Shown piece after piece: positions 37,317 through 47,300 of a DNA stretch of 64,000 nt. The notes beneath the pieces are model-generated. The model ran no database searches. It saw nothing but the letters and a program-made list of their open reading frames with translations, and was not told the origin of the DNA. The stretch comes from Geodermatophilus tzadiensis (lineage in GTDB: Bacteria > Actinomycetota > Actinomycetes > Mycobacteriales > Geodermatophilaceae): the NCBI RefSeq assembly GCF_003002915.1, contig NZ_PVTG01000014.1, positions 62,001 through 126,000 on the forward strand, read 5' to 3'. Position 1 is the stretch's first letter. Each line of letters begins with the position of its first letter. The position numbers and the translations under genes were made by a program.

Positions 37317-39148
37317 GCCTGGGCTCCTTCGCGGACGCTGGGCAGGCTCTCCCGCCAGCGGTTGGTGATGGGCAGCCGCCGGTCACGGCCGAACGCCTTG
37401 AGGCTGATCTTCGTGCCGGGTGCCGACTGCCGGCGCTTGAACTCCGCGACGTCGACCAGCCGCAGCACCCGCGCCACCACCTCGGGGTCGTGGCCGCGCT
37501 CGAGCAGCTGGGCCATGCCGAGGTCGCGGTCGACGTAGTCGGCGATCACCGCGTCCAGCTCCTCGTAGGAGGGCAGCGAGTCGCTGTCCTTCTGCCCGGG
37601 CGCGAGCTCGGCCGACGGCGGCTTGTCGATCGAGTTCTGCGGGATCGGCTCGGTCTCGCCACGCTCGCGGGCGTACGCGTTGCGCCACCGGGCCAGCTCC
37701 CACACCAGAGTCTTGGGCACGTCCTTGATCGGCGCGAACCCGCCGGCGGCGTCGCCGTAGAGCGTCGAGTACCCGACGGCGACCTCGCTCTTGTTGCTGG
37801 TGGCCAGCAGCAAGTGCCCGTGCTGGTTGGACAGCCCCATGAGCAGCGTGCCGCGCACCCGCGCCTGCAGGTTCTCCGCCGCCGTCCCGGTCAGCTCCAC
37901 CGACGTCTCGTACGCGTCGACCATCGGTGCGATCGGCACGGTGGAGAAGTGCAGGCCCAGCCGGCGGGCGCTGTCCTCCGCGTCGGCGACGGAGTGCTCG
38001 CTCGACCACCGCGAGGGCAGCGCGACGCCGTGCACGCGGTCGGCACCGAGCGCGTCCACCGACAGCGCGGCCACCAGCGCGGAGTCGATGCCGCCGGAGA
38101 GGCCGAAGACGACCGACGGGAAGCCGTTCTTGTCGATGAAGTCCCTGAGGCCCAGGACCAGCGCCCGCCAGACCTCCTCGGGGTCGCTCAGCGGGTCGGC
38201 CACGTGCCCCGGCCGCGGCTCGAAGGTCGGCACGGGGTCCTCCGACAGGACGGTGCGGGTGACCGTCATCGGCCCGACCCGGCCCGCCCGCCGCTCGGGC
38301 ACCCGGGCCGGGTCGAGGGCGAGGTCGACGCAGAGCAGGTGCTCGACGAACTGCGGCGCCCGGGCGAGCAGCTCGCCGTCGGCGGAGACGGCCAGCGAGT
38401 CGCCGTCGAAGACCAGCTCGTCCTGGCCGCCGACCTGGTTGCAGTAGACGATCGGCGCGTTGGCCTCGGCGGCGCGGCGGCGCACCAGCGGCAGCCGCAG
38501 GTCGTCCTTGGCCCGCTCGTAGGGCGAGGCGTTGGGGGAGACGACGAGGTCGACGCCCGCCTGCCCGGCCACCCCGCACGGCCCGCCCTCGACCCACAGG
38601 TCCTCGCAGATGGTCAGCGCAACGTCGGCGCCGTGCAGCCGCACCACCGGCAGGTCCGTGCCGGGCACGAAGTAGCGCGCCTCGTCGAAGACGCCGTAGT
38701 TGGGCAGGTGCCGCTTGGCGTAGCGGGCCACCACCTGCCCGCCGTGCAGCAGCGCGGCGGCGTTGCGGGGCTGGCCGCGGCGCGGGTTGGCGTCGCCGGG
38801 CCGCTCGTCGTCGGACCCGTCGGCGGCCGGCGGGGTGTCGACGGCGGCCGGCGCCGGGCCGTGGGTGTGCGCCAGGTACCCGACGACGACGGCGACCCCG
38901 CCGAGGCCCTCGCCGGCCAGCGTCCCGGCGAGCGCGGTGAGCGCCTCCTCGCTGGCCGCCGCGAACGACTCCCGCAGTACGAGGTCCTCGGGCGGGTACC
39001 CGGTGAGCGTCATCTCGGGGAACACCACGAGGTGGGCGCCGTCGTCGGCGGCCCGCCGCGCCCACTGGACCACCAGCGCGGCGTTGCCCGCCAGGTCGCC
39101 GACGCGGGTGTCGACCTGGGCCATCGCGACTCTCAGCTGCACCGTCAC
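37313..39148 (-). CDS. nadE: Glutamine-dependent NAD+ synthetase
   Basis: The 611-residue two-domain enzyme has an N-terminal nitrilase-type glutaminase (about 1-270) with Glu in [14 protein letters not shown], Lys in [10 protein letters not shown] and the nucleophilic Cys in TICEDLW. The C-terminal synthetase has SGGIDSALV (P-loop, PP-motif), [17 protein letters not shown] and [15 protein letters not shown]. It amidates nicotinic acid adenine dinucleotide. The start is uncertain: GTG at 39148 or 39142; neither has a good Shine-Dalgarno. An Ala/Asp-rich insert ([20 protein letters not shown]) lies in the glutaminase domain. Confidence 0.95.
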   Translation of the reverse strand: MTVQLRVAMAQVDTRVGDLAGNAALVVQWARRAADDGAHLVVFPEMTLTGYPPEDLVLRESFAAASEEALTALAGTLAGEGLGGVAVVVGYLAHTHGPAPAAVDTPPAADGSDDERPGDANPRRGQPRNAAALLHGGQVVARYAKRHLPNYGVFDEARYFVPGTDLPVVRLHGADVALTICEDLWVEGGPCGVAGQAGVDLVVSPNASPYERAKDDLRLPLVRRRAAEANAPIVYCNQVGGQDELVFDGDSLAVSADGELLARAPQFVEHLLCVDLALDPARVPERRAGRVGPMTVTRTVLSEDPVPTFEPRPGHVADPLSDPEEVWRALVLGLRDFIDKNGFPSVVFGLSGGIDSALVAALSVDALGADRVHGVALPSRWSSEHSVADAEDSARRLGLHFSTVPIAPMVDAYETSVELTGTAAENLQARVRGTLLMGLSNQHGHLLLATSNKSEVAVGYSTLYGDAAGGFAPIKDVPKTLVWELARWRNAYARERGETEPIPQNSIDKPPSAELAPGQKDSDSLPSYEELDAVIADYVDRDLGMAQLLERGHDPEVVARVLRLVDVAEFKRRQSAPGTKISLKAFGRDRRLPITNRWRESLPSVREGAQA

Positions 39149-39277
39149 GGGACCATCCAACAACCGGCTGTCTGCAGCGGCCAGACCGGGCGGGCCGGGG
39201 TGGACCGCGCCCGCCGCCGGGGCGGCCGCCCCGCCGGAGCCGGGACCGGAGCGGTTCCTCCGGCCGGGCGCCTGAGC

Positions 39278-40096
39278 TCAGCGGCCGTCGACGGGCACCG
39301 GGCGCGGAGCCGGGACCGGCGCCGGCGCGGGCGCGGGTGCAGACGTCGCGCTCTCCAGGAAGCGGAGCAGCTCGACGGGGAAGGGCAGCACGACCGTCGA
39401 GTTCTTCTCGGCCGCCACCTCCACCATGGTCTGCAGCAGGCGCAGCTGCAGGGCGGCGGGCTGGGCGGCCATCACCTCGGCGGCCTGCGCCAGCTTCTGC
39501 GAGGCCTGCAGCTCGCCCTCGGCGGTGATCACCCGCGACCGGCGCTCCCGCTCGGCCTCCGCCTGCCGGGACATCGACCGCTTCATCGACTCGGGCAGCG
39601 CGACGTCCTTGATGTCGACCCGGTCGACGTGCACCCCCCAGTCGACGGCGGGGGAGTCGAGCATCAGCTCCAGGCCCTGGTTGAGCCGCTCCCGGTTGGA
39701 GAGCAGGTCGTCGAGGTCGCTCTTGCCGATGATCGACCGCAGCGACGCCTGCGCCACCTGCCCGATCGCCGCCTCGTAGTTCTGCACGTCGACGACGACG
39801 CGCACCGGGTCGTACACCCGGTAGTAGACGACCGCGTCGACCTTGACCGTCACGTTGTCCCGGGTGATGCCCTCCTGGGCCGGGACCGGCATGGTCACCA
39901 CCTGCATGTTCACCTTGCGCAGGCGGTCCGCACCCGGGGCGATCAGTGCGAGTCCCGGCGGTCGCGGGTCCCCGTGCAGCCGCCCGAAGCGCAGCACCAC
40001 GCCACGCTCGAACTGGGTGACGACCCGGACCGAGGCGCCCGCCAGGACGAGCAGGCCCGCGATCACGACCACCAGGACCACCAGGACCAGGTCCAT
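39278..40096 (-). CDS. Slipin/stomatin-like SPFH membrane protein
   Basis: The 272-residue protein has an N-terminal hydrophobic helix (DLVLVVLVVVIAGLLVLAGA). A Band-7/SPFH domain follows (RVVTQFERGVVLRFGRLHGD, ITRDNVTVKVDAVVYYRVYDP, YEAAIGQVAQASLRSIIGK, LDSPAVDWGVHVDRVDIKDV), with a coiled AEAERERRSRVITAEGELQA segment. The tail is Ala/Pro-rich. It organises membrane microdomains, by family. GGAGG precedes the ATG at 40096. It is usually paired with a NfeD protein, which is not visible here. Confidence 0.92.
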   Translation of the reverse strand: MDLVLVVLVVVIAGLLVLAGASVRVVTQFERGVVLRFGRLHGDPRPPGLALIAPGADRLRKVNMQVVTMPVPAQEGITRDNVTVKVDAVVYYRVYDPVRVVVDVQNYEAAIGQVAQASLRSIIGKSDLDDLLSNRERLNQGLELMLDSPAVDWGVHVDRVDIKDVALPESMKRSMSRQAEAERERRSRVITAEGELQASQKLAQAAEVMAAQPAALQLRLLQTMVEVAAEKNSTVVLPFPVELLRFLESATSAPAPAPAPVPAPRPVPVDGR

Positions 40097-40199
40097 GTCG
40101 TCCTCCGTCGGACGCACCGGTGAGGCGGTCCCCAGCGTAGGCCCGCGCCCGCCCGCAGGGCACTCTTCGGCCAACGCCCGCTGCTCCTAGAGTGGCGGG

Positions 40200-40868
40200 G
40201 TGGACCACCGCGCGGCCCAGGTCGCCGCCGTCGCCGCACTGGCCGAGCCCACCCGGCGCCGGCTGTACGACCACGTCGTCCGCCAGCCCGGGCCGGTCGG
40301 CCGCGACGAGGTGGCCGCCGCCTGCGGCGTGCCCCGGGCGACGGTCGCCTTCCACCTCGACCGGCTCGTGGACGACGGCCTGCTCGCCGTGCACTTCGAG
40401 CGGCGGACCGGGCGCAGCGGCCCCGGGGCCGGGCGGCCCGCGAAGCTCTACCGGCGGGCGCCGGAGCCGGTCGCCGTCTCGCTGCCGGAGCGGCACTACG
40501 ACCTGGCCGGGGACCTCCTCGCGGGGGCCGTGGCCGAGGCCGAGGGGTCGGGCGAGCGGCCGGCGGCCGCTCTCGGCCGCCAGGCCTATGCGCGCGGGCG
40601 GGAGCTCGCGGCCGCCGACGGGGCCCGGGGCCGGGAGGCGGTCCTGCGGGTGCTCGAGGCGCACGGCTACGAGCCGCGGGCCGGTGCCGACGGCGTGACG
40701 CTGGTCAACTGCCCCTTCCACCGCCTCGCCCGGGAGCACACCGAGCTGGTCTGCGGGATGAACCTGCGGCTGGTCGAGGGCGTCCTCGACGGCGCCGGTG
40801 CCGACCGGCTCGAGGCCCGGCTGCGCCCGCTCGACGGGGCGTGCTGCGTGCACCTCGTGCCCGCCTGA
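40200..40868 (+). CDS. Winged-helix regulator with SufR-like Cys cluster
   Basis: The 222-residue protein has an N-terminal ArsR/MarR-like winged helix: EPTRRRLYDHVVRQPGPVGR, CGVPRATVAFHLDRLVDDGLL, and a wing with GRPAKLY. The C-terminal half carries C171, C185 and the pair C215/C216 (NCPFHRLA, LVCGMNLRL, ACCVHLV), the spacing seen in SufR-like [Fe-S]-binding repressors. It may thus sense iron-sulfur or redox state. The likely target is the palindromic site GCCAAT-CATC-ATTGGC in front of the next operon, 50 bp downstream. Confidence 0.85.
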   Translation: MDHRAAQVAAVAALAEPTRRRLYDHVVRQPGPVGRDEVAAACGVPRATVAFHLDRLVDDGLLAVHFERRTGRSGPGAGRPAKLYRRAPEPVAVSLPERHYDLAGDLLAGAVAEAEGSGERPAAALGRQAYARGRELAAADGARGREAVLRVLEAHGYEPRAGADGVTLVNCPFHRLAREHTELVCGMNLRLVEGVLDGAGADRLEARLRPLDGACCVHLVPA

Positions 40869-40889
40869 CCCGGCCGCGGCGGCAGCCGT

Positions 40890-40918
40890 TGACGAGGACG
40901 TGACGCGGGTCTCTATTG
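40890..40918 (+). promoter_or_regulatory. Promoter of the DoxX-like/folE operon
   Basis: TTGACG (40890-40895) and TCTATT (40913-40918) lie 17 bp apart, giving a good -35 and a fair -10. Start would fall near 40925, inside the adjacent palindrome. Confidence 0.55.
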
Positions 40919-40934
40919 CCAATCATCATTGGCC
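40919..40934. promoter_or_regulatory. Palindromic operator GCCAAT-CATC-ATTGGC
   Basis: A perfect 6-bp inverted repeat with a 4-bp spacer overlaps the predicted transcription start and stands out as an A/T-rich island. Its position, right after the -10, fits a repressor site for the neighbouring winged-helix regulator. Confidence 0.6.
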
Positions 40935-40949
40935 TTAGAGGAGGTCGTC

Positions 40950-41375
40950 ATGGCCGTCCACCTGAACCGCCCGCACAGCGTGGCGGCGGACCCCGCCCGC
41001 TCGGCGTTCCAGCTGCTGCGCACCGTGTACGCGGTCGCGCCCGTCGTCTTCGGCCTGGACAAGTCCACGAACCTGCTCACCGACTGGCCCCGCTACCTCG
41101 CCGGCTGGATCGACGGCGTCGTCCCCGGGACCGCCCAGCAGGCGATGTACGCCGTCGGCGTGGTCGAGGTGGTGGCCGGCGTCCTGGTCGCCGTCGTCCC
41201 CCGGATCGGCGCCTGGGTCGTGGCCGCCTGGCTGGCGGGCATCGTCGTCGACCTGGTGACCGGCCCCGGGTACCTCGACGTCGCGCTGCGCGACGTGGGC
41301 CTGTTGGGCGGCGCCGTCGCGCTCGGGCTCCTCTCGACGCGGTACGCCCGCGGCGCGACGGAGGTGCGGGCGTGA
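40950..41375 (+). CDS. DoxX-like four-helix membrane protein
   Basis: The 141-residue protein has four hydrophobic segments. The block LLRTVYAVAPVVFGLDKSTNLLTDWPRYLAGW resembles DoxX/TQO-type small membrane proteins that often have KFxNxLTDW at this place (here split as LDKSTNLLTDW). AGAGGAGG precedes the ATG. It overlaps folE by 4 bases (GTGA), so the two products are made together. A respiratory or redox membrane role is inferred. Confidence 0.7.
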   Translation: MAVHLNRPHSVAADPARSAFQLLRTVYAVAPVVFGLDKSTNLLTDWPRYLAGWIDGVVPGTAQQAMYAVGVVEVVAGVLVAVVPRIGAWVVAAWLAGIVVDLVTGPGYLDVALRDVGLLGGAVALGLLSTRYARGATEVRA

Positions 41376-41986
41376 CGGGCGGGCCGGCGACGGGCCTCGC
41401 CGGTCCCCTGCGGGTGGTGCGGGACGGCTCCGGCGTCGACGTCCCGGCCGCCGAGCGGGCCGTCGCCGCGCTGCTGCGGGCCCTCGGCCGGGACCCGGCC
41501 GCCCCGCACCTGGCCGAGACGCCCCGCCGGGTCGCCGAGGCCTACGCCGAGCTCCTCACCGGCCGGCCCTTCGCGCTGACCACCTTCCCCAACGACGGGG
41601 GCTACGACGAGATGGTCGTCGCCACGGGCATCCCGGTCGCGTCCCTGTGCGAGCACCACCTGCTGCCCTTCACCGGGGTCGCCTCGGTCGGTCACCTGCC
41701 CGGGGAGCGCATCCTCGGGCTGTCGAAGCTCGCCCGCGTGCTCGACCACTTCGCCCGGGACCTGCAGGTGCAGGAGCGGCTGACCCAGCAGGTGGCCGAC
41801 TGGCTGCGCGACCACCTCGCGCCCCGGGGCGTGGGGGTGGTGATCGCCGCGGAGCACCAGTGCACGTCGCTGCGCGGCATCCGGGCGGCAGCCTCGCGGA
41901 CGGTCACCTCCGCCCTGCACGGACTGCTGCGCGAGGACGTGCGCTCGCGGCAGGAGTTCCTCGCGCTGACCGGCACGGCCGCCTGA
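41372..41986 (+). CDS. folE: GTP cyclohydrolase I (FolE family)
   Basis: The 204-residue protein contains the zinc and active-site motif LCEHHLLPFTGVASVGHLP, LGLSKLARVLDHFARDLQVQERL, and AEHQCTSLRGIR with the second Cys ligand. It converts GTP to 7,8-dihydroneopterin triphosphate, the entry to folates and pterins. It stands apart from other folate genes and under a regulator with a Cys cluster, so it may be a conditional second copy. The GTG overlaps the upstream gene (GTGA). Confidence 0.93.
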   Translation: MTGGPATGLAGPLRVVRDGSGVDVPAAERAVAALLRALGRDPAAPHLAETPRRVAEAYAELLTGRPFALTTFPNDGGYDEMVVATGIPVASLCEHHLLPFTGVASVGHLPGERILGLSKLARVLDHFARDLQVQERLTQQVADWLRDHLAPRGVGVVIAAEHQCTSLRGIRAAASRTVTSALHGLLREDVRSRQEFLALTGTAA

Positions 41987-42000
41987 GAGGAGCCGGACCC

Positions 42001-42075
42001 GTGACCGCCCCGGTCGTCGTCGGTGGGAGGGGGCTCGCCGTCGTCGCGGTCCCGCTGGAGGACGTCGCGGTCTGA
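42001..42075 (+). CDS. Possible 24-residue peptide after folE
   Basis: The frame GTG...TGA encodes VTAPVVVGGRGLAVVAVPLEDVAV, with GAGAGGAG about 9 nt upstream, 14 bp after the folE stop. It is hydrophobic/valine-rich. It may be a real small protein or the truncated start of a lost gene; I cannot tell which. Confidence 0.35.
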   Translation: MTAPVVVGGRGLAVVAVPLEDVAV

Positions 42076-42168
42076 CTCCGGGCGCGACGGCGGGCTCCCG
42101 TGTGCCGGGGGGCCGGACGGGGCAGGCTGTGCAGCGACGTCACACCCCGGAAACGAGCGGACCCGATC

Positions 42169-43518
42169 ATGGCCAGCATGGACCGACAGCAGGAGTTCGT
42201 CCTGCGCACCCTCGAGGAACGCGACATCCGCTTCGTGCGGCTGTGGTTCACCGACGTCTCGGGCTACCTCAAGGCCGTCGCCGTCGCACCGGCCGAGATC
42301 GAGGCCGCCTTCGCCGAGGGCATCGGCTTCGACGGCTCGGCGATCGAGGGCTTCGCCCGCGTCTACGAGTCCGACATGCTCGCCAAGCCCGACCCCGGCA
42401 CGTTCCAGGTGATGCCGGCGACGAAGGGCCAGGCCAGCGACACCGCGCGGATGTTCTGCGACATCACGCTGCCCGACGGGTCACCGTCCTGGGCCGACCC
42501 CCGGCACGTGCTGCGCCGGACGCTGTCGAAGGCCGCCGACATGGGGTTCACCTTCTACACCCACCCCGAGGTCGAGTTCTTCCTGCTCGAGGACCTGCCC
42601 ACCGACGGCAGCCCGCCCCGGCCGGCCGACAACGGCGGCTACTTCGACCTGTCCACGCACAACGTGGCGCACGACTTCCGCCGCGAGGCGGTCTTCGCTC
42701 TCGAGGCGATGGGGATCTCGGTGGAGTTCAGCCACCACGAGGTCGCGCCCGGGCAGCAGGAGATCGACCTGCGCTACGCCGACGCGCTGTCGATGGCCGA
42801 CAACGTGATGACGCTGCGGCACGTCGTCCGGGAGGTGGCCCTGGCGCAGGGCGTGCACGCCACGTTCATGCCCAAGCCGTTCACCGAGCTGGCCGGCTCG
42901 GCGATGCACACGCACGTCTCGCTGTTCGAGGGCGACCGCAACGCCTTCCACGACCCCGCCGACCCGATCCGGCTGTCCACCACGGGGCGGCAGTTCATCG
43001 CCGGCCTGCTCACCCACGCCCGCGAGTTCACCGCCGTCACCAACCAGACGGTCAACTCCTACCGGCGGCTGCTGGCCGGCACCGAGGCGCCGACGGCGGC
43101 CACCTGGGGCCGGGCGAACCGCTCGGCGCTGGTGCGGCTGCCCTCGTACAAGCCGAACAAGGGGCAGTCGGCGCGGGTCGAGGTGCGCTCACCGGACTCC
43201 GCGTGCAACCCCTACCTCACCTTCGCCGTCATCCTGGCCGCGGGGCTGCGGGGCATCGAGAAGGGCTACGAGCTCCCGCCGGAGGCCGAGGACGACGTCT
43301 GGTCGCTCACCGACACCGAGCGCCGCGCCGCCGGCTACGAGGACCTGCCCGTGTCACTGGGTGAGGCGCTGACCGCGATGCAGGGCAGTGAGCTGGTCGC
43401 CGAGACCCTGGGCGAGCACGTGTTCGAGTTCTTCCTCCGCAACAAGTGGGAGGAGTTCAACTCCTACCGGCAGAACGTCACGCCCTTCGAGCTCAAGCGC
43501 TACCTGCCCGGCCTGTAG
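42169..43518 (+). CDS. glnA2: Type I glutamine synthetase (GlnA2-like)
   Basis: The 449-residue protein has the GS beta-Grasp start (LWFTDVSGYLKAVAVAP, EGIGFDGSAIEGFARVYESDM) and the catalytic GSAMHTHVSLF. It has NQTVNSYRRLLAGTEAPTAATWG, and the Arg-rich substrate site ARVEVRSPDSACNPYL. It belongs to the shorter actinobacterial group like M. tuberculosis GlnA2 rather than GlnA1. A YELPPEAED stretch replaces the canonical NLYxLPPEE adenylylation site. It is located next to glnE, as in mycobacteria. ATG at 42169 or 42178 could be used. Confidence 0.93.
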   Translation: MASMDRQQEFVLRTLEERDIRFVRLWFTDVSGYLKAVAVAPAEIEAAFAEGIGFDGSAIEGFARVYESDMLAKPDPGTFQVMPATKGQASDTARMFCDITLPDGSPSWADPRHVLRRTLSKAADMGFTFYTHPEVEFFLLEDLPTDGSPPRPADNGGYFDLSTHNVAHDFRREAVFALEAMGISVEFSHHEVAPGQQEIDLRYADALSMADNVMTLRHVVREVALAQGVHATFMPKPFTELAGSAMHTHVSLFEGDRNAFHDPADPIRLSTTGRQFIAGLLTHAREFTAVTNQTVNSYRRLLAGTEAPTAATWGRANRSALVRLPSYKPNKGQSARVEVRSPDSACNPYLTFAVILAAGLRGIEKGYELPPEAEDDVWSLTDTERRAAGYEDLPVSLGEALTAMQGSELVAETLGEHVFEFFLRNKWEEFNSYRQNVTPFELKRYLPGL

Positions 43519-43525
43519 CCGCACC

Positions 43526-43585
43526 GGGGGCGTTCCTCGCGCTCTGCGGGTGCTGCAGGACCCGCAGGGCACGAGGAACGGCCCC
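43526..43585. terminator. Long hairpin after glnA2
   Basis: The stem CGTTCCTCG...CTGCGGGT (43531-43551) pairs with 43560-43580 with one mismatch and a wobble, flanked by GGGG/CCCC. It follows the glnA2 stop by a few bases and would separate it from the amidotransferase gene. Confidence 0.75.
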
Positions 43586-43652
43586 GTCGCAGGGGTCCGT
43601 GCCGAACTCGCCGAGGCACGGGGGCGACGAGGTCCTCCACTAACCTCGTCCC

Positions 43653-44390
43653 GTGCCGGACCGCCCCCGCCTCCTCGTCGTCGTCCCCAGTGACACCGCC
43701 CCGACCGCCCGGCTGGGGGAGTGGCTGCGCGACGCCGGCCTCGAGCTCGACGAGCGGCACCTCGACGCCGGCGACCCGCTGCCCGCCGACCTCTCCGGCC
43801 ACGACGGGCTGCTGGTGATGGGCGGTCCGCAGTCCAGCGTGGACGACGACGCCACCAGCGGCCTGGGTCCGGTGCGCGACCTGCTCGCCCGCGCCCTGGC
43901 CGACCGGGTGCCCACCCTGGCCGTCTGCCTCGGCGCCCAGCTGCTGGCCCAGGCCGGCGGCGGGCGGGTGCGGGTGGGCGCCGACGGGCCGGAGGTGGGC
44001 GCGGCGCTGGTGGCCAAGCGCGACGCCGCCGAGCACGACCCGCTGTTCGGCCCGCTGCCGCTGAGCCCCGACGTCGTCCAGTGGCACCACGACGAGATCA
44101 GCGAACTGCCCGCCGGCGCCACCCTGCTGGCCGGCAGCCCGCGCTACGCCCACCAGGCCTTCCGGGCGGGCCGGGCCTGCTACGGGCTGCAGTTCCACGT
44201 CGAGACCACGCCGGAGATCGTCCGCGAGTGGGCCGAGGGCGACCCGGTGGGCGTCGCCTCGACCCGCTTCGACGCGCCGACCGTGGCCGAGCGCGCCGCC
44301 GCGGTGCACCCGGACATGGAGGAGGTGTGGGCGCCGTTCGCCGCGCGCTTCGCCGACCTGGTCCGCGCGACGAGCACGACGAGGGTCTGA
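43653..44390 (+). CDS. Type 1 glutamine amidotransferase
   Basis: The 245-residue class-I amidotransferase has VMGGPQSSVDDD (oxyanion), the nucleophile in AVCLGAQLLAQ, and the catalytic His/Glu in GLQFHVETT. It is of the GMP-synthase/GuaA-like stand-alone type with a C-terminal helix bundle. It releases ammonia from glutamine for an unknown acceptor. It is placed between glnA2 and glnE, ending 1 bp before glnE, so a link to glutamine balance is likely. The start is GTG. Confidence 0.88.
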   Translation: MPDRPRLLVVVPSDTAPTARLGEWLRDAGLELDERHLDAGDPLPADLSGHDGLLVMGGPQSSVDDDATSGLGPVRDLLARALADRVPTLAVCLGAQLLAQAGGGRVRVGADGPEVGAALVAKRDAAEHDPLFGPLPLSPDVVQWHHDEISELPAGATLLAGSPRYAHQAFRAGRACYGLQFHVETTPEIVREWAEGDPVGVASTRFDAPTVAERAAAVHPDMEEVWAPFAARFADLVRATSTTRV

Positions 44391-44391
44391 G

Positions 44392-47300
44392 GTGTCGGCC
44401 ACCCGGGAGGTGCCCCGGCGGGCGCGGGTCCGGTTGGCGCGGTTCGGCTTCGTCGACGCCGAGCGGGCCGCCCTCCAGCTGTCCGATCCGGCGCTGGGCC
44501 TGTGGGACCTCGACCGCAACGAGCCCGCCGACCCCGAGGCCGGCCCGGTGGTCTCCGCGCTCGCCCGCGCCGGCGACCCCGACCTCGCCGTCCGGTCGCT
44601 GACCCGGCTGGTCGAGGCGCTCGACGCCGCCGACGCCACCGGCAGCTCCGCCGCGGCGCTGCTGGCCCGGCTGCGCGGCTCGGCGCTGCTGCGCAGCCGG
44701 CTGCTGGCGGTCCTCGGCGCGAGCGCCGGGCTGGCCGACCACCTCGCCGCCCACCCCGGCGACTGGACCGTCCTGGACGCCGACGGCCGCGGCCCGGTGC
44801 GCCCCACCGCACAGGCGCTGGAGCGGCAGATGCTGCTCGCCGTCGGGGCCGACCCCGACGACCCGCCGTGGGGCGTCCGCCTCGGCCGGGCCGCGCCCGA
44901 CGCCTCCCCGCAGCGGGTGGCCGCGCTCCGGCTGGCCTACCGCCGCGCCGTGCTGTCCCTGGCCGGCCGCGACCTCGGCGAGGGCCTGTCGGCCGAGGAC
45001 GTCGCCGCCGAGCTCGCCGACGCCGCGGCTGCCGTGCTGTGCGGCGCGCTGGCGATCGCGGTCGCCGAGCAGCCGGCGAGCGCGGCGCCCTGCCGGCTGG
45101 CGGTCATCGGCCTGGGCAAGTGCGGCGGCCGCGAGCTCAACTACGTCAGCGACGTCGACGTCGTCTTCGTGGCCGAGCCGGTCGACCCCACCGACCCCGA
45201 GGCGCCGGCGCTGCAGAGCGCCACCCGGGTCGCCGCCGCCCTCATGCGGATCTGCCACGAGGCGGCCTGGGAGGTCGACGCGGCGCTGCGGCCCGAGGGC
45301 AAGGCCGGGGCGCTGGTGCGCACGCTGGCCAACCACGCGGCCTACTACCGGCAGTGGGCGAGCACCTGGGAGTTCCAGGCGCTGCTGAAGATGCGCCCGG
45401 TGGCCGGCGACCCGGACCTGGGCCGCGGCTACGTCGAGGAGCTCTTCCCGCTGGTCTGGCAGGCCGGCGAGCGGCCCGGTTTCGTCGGCGAGGTGCAGGC
45501 GATGCGCCGCCGGGTGGAGGAGAACATCCCGCCCGCGCAGGCCGAGCGGGAGCTCAAGCTCGGCCGCGGCGGGCTGCGCGACGTCGAGTTCGCCGTCCAG
45601 CTGCTGCAGCTGGTGCACGGCCGGGTCGACGTCCGGCTGCGGGTCGGCGGCACGCTGCCGGCGCTGTCGGCGCTGGTCGACGGCGGGTACGTCGGCCGCG
45701 ACGACGGCGCCACGCTCATCGCCTCCTACCGCTTCCTGCGCACCGTGGAGCACCGGCTGCAGCTGCTGCGGCTGCGGCGCACCCACCTGCTGCCCACCGA
45801 CGAGCAGCAGCTGCGCTGGCTGGCCCGCTCGCTGGGCTACAAGCCCGACCACCGCGGCGACGCCGTCGACGTGCTGCGCGCCGAGCTCGCGCTGCACACC
45901 CGCGAGGTGCGCCGGCTGCACGAGAAGCTCTTCTACCGGCCGCTGCTGTCCGCGGTCGCCAAGGTGCCGGCCGAGGCCGCGCAGCTCGGCTCCGGCGCGG
46001 CCGGCGACTGGCTGCGGGCGCTGGGCTTCGCCGACCCGCCGGGCGCGCTGCGCCACATGGGGGCGCTCTCGGGCGGGGTGTCGCGGTCGGCGTCGATGCA
46101 GAGGTACCTGCTGCCGGTGGTGCTGCAGACGCTGGCCGACTGCGCCGACCCCGACGCCGGGCTGCTGGCCTACCGGCAGGTCAGCGAGGCCCTGGGCGGC
46201 AACCAGTGGTACCTGCGGTTCCTCCGTGACGAGGGCCGGGTGGCCGAGCGGCTGGCCCGGCTGCTGGGCTCGAGCCAGTACGTCGCCGCCCTGCTCACCC
46301 GCACGCCCGAGGCGCTGCGCATCCTCGCCGACGACGCCGAGCTCGAGCCCCGGAGCGCCGAGGCGCTGGCCGGTGCGTGGCGGGCCGCCGCCCGGCGTGC
46401 GCCCGACGCCCAGGCCGGCATCCGCGTGGTGCGCTCGCTGCGCCGCACCGAGCTGCTGCGGATCGCCGCCGCCGACCTGCTCGGCCGGCTCGACGTCGTC
46501 CGGGTCGGGCACGCGCTCACCGACGTCGCCGTCGCCACCCTGCAGGCCGGCCTCGACGTCGCCGTCCGGGCGTGGGCGCGCGAGTCCGGCACCGCCGAGG
46601 ACGACGTGCCGGTGGACCTCGCGGTCATCGGCATGGGCCGGCTCGGCGGCGGCGAGATGGGCTACGGCTCCGACGCCGACGTGCTGTTCGTGCACCGGGC
46701 CCGTCCGGGCGCGGAGGAGGGGAGGGCGACCCAGGCGGCCAACACCATCGCGCACACGCTGCGCCGGCTGCTCGGTGAGCCCGCGCCCGACCCGGCCTTC
46801 GAGGTGGACGCCGACCTGCGCCCCGAGGGCCGGCAGGGTGCGCTGGTGCGCAGCCTGGACGCCTTCCGCGAGTACTACCAGCGCTGGGTGTCGGTGTGGG
46901 AGGTGCAGGCGCTGCTGCGCGCCACGCCGGTGGCCGGCGACCCCGGGCTCGGCGCGGCCTTCGTCGAGCTGGTCGACCCGCTGCGCTACCCCGCCGAGGG
47001 GCTGACCGACGCGCAGGTCGCCGAGATCCGGCGGATCAAGGCCCGGGTGGAGCGTGAGCGGCTGCCCCGCGGCGCCGACCCGGCGACCCACACCAAGCTC
47101 GGCCGCGGCGGGCTGGCCGACGTCGAGTGGACCGCGCAGCTGCTGCAGCTGCAGCACGCCGCCGCCGTCCCCGACCTCCGGCTGCCCTCGACGGTGGCGG
47201 CGCTGGAGCGGCTGGCCGCCCACGGGCTGCTCGAGGCCGACCAGGCGCAGGCGCTGCGCGAGGCGTGGGAGCTGGCCAGCCGCGCGCGCAACGCCGTCTT

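Noticed and set aside
37383-40922. A 1179-codon minus-strand open frame
   Set aside because: It is a shadow of nadE and the slipin gene in another frame: low-complexity Arg/Gly/Ala/Pro sequence with no domain, caused by very high GC.
42100-43364. Alternative-frame 420-codon frame in glnA2
   Set aside because: It is a frame shadow of glnA2, which has complete glutamine-synthetase motifs.
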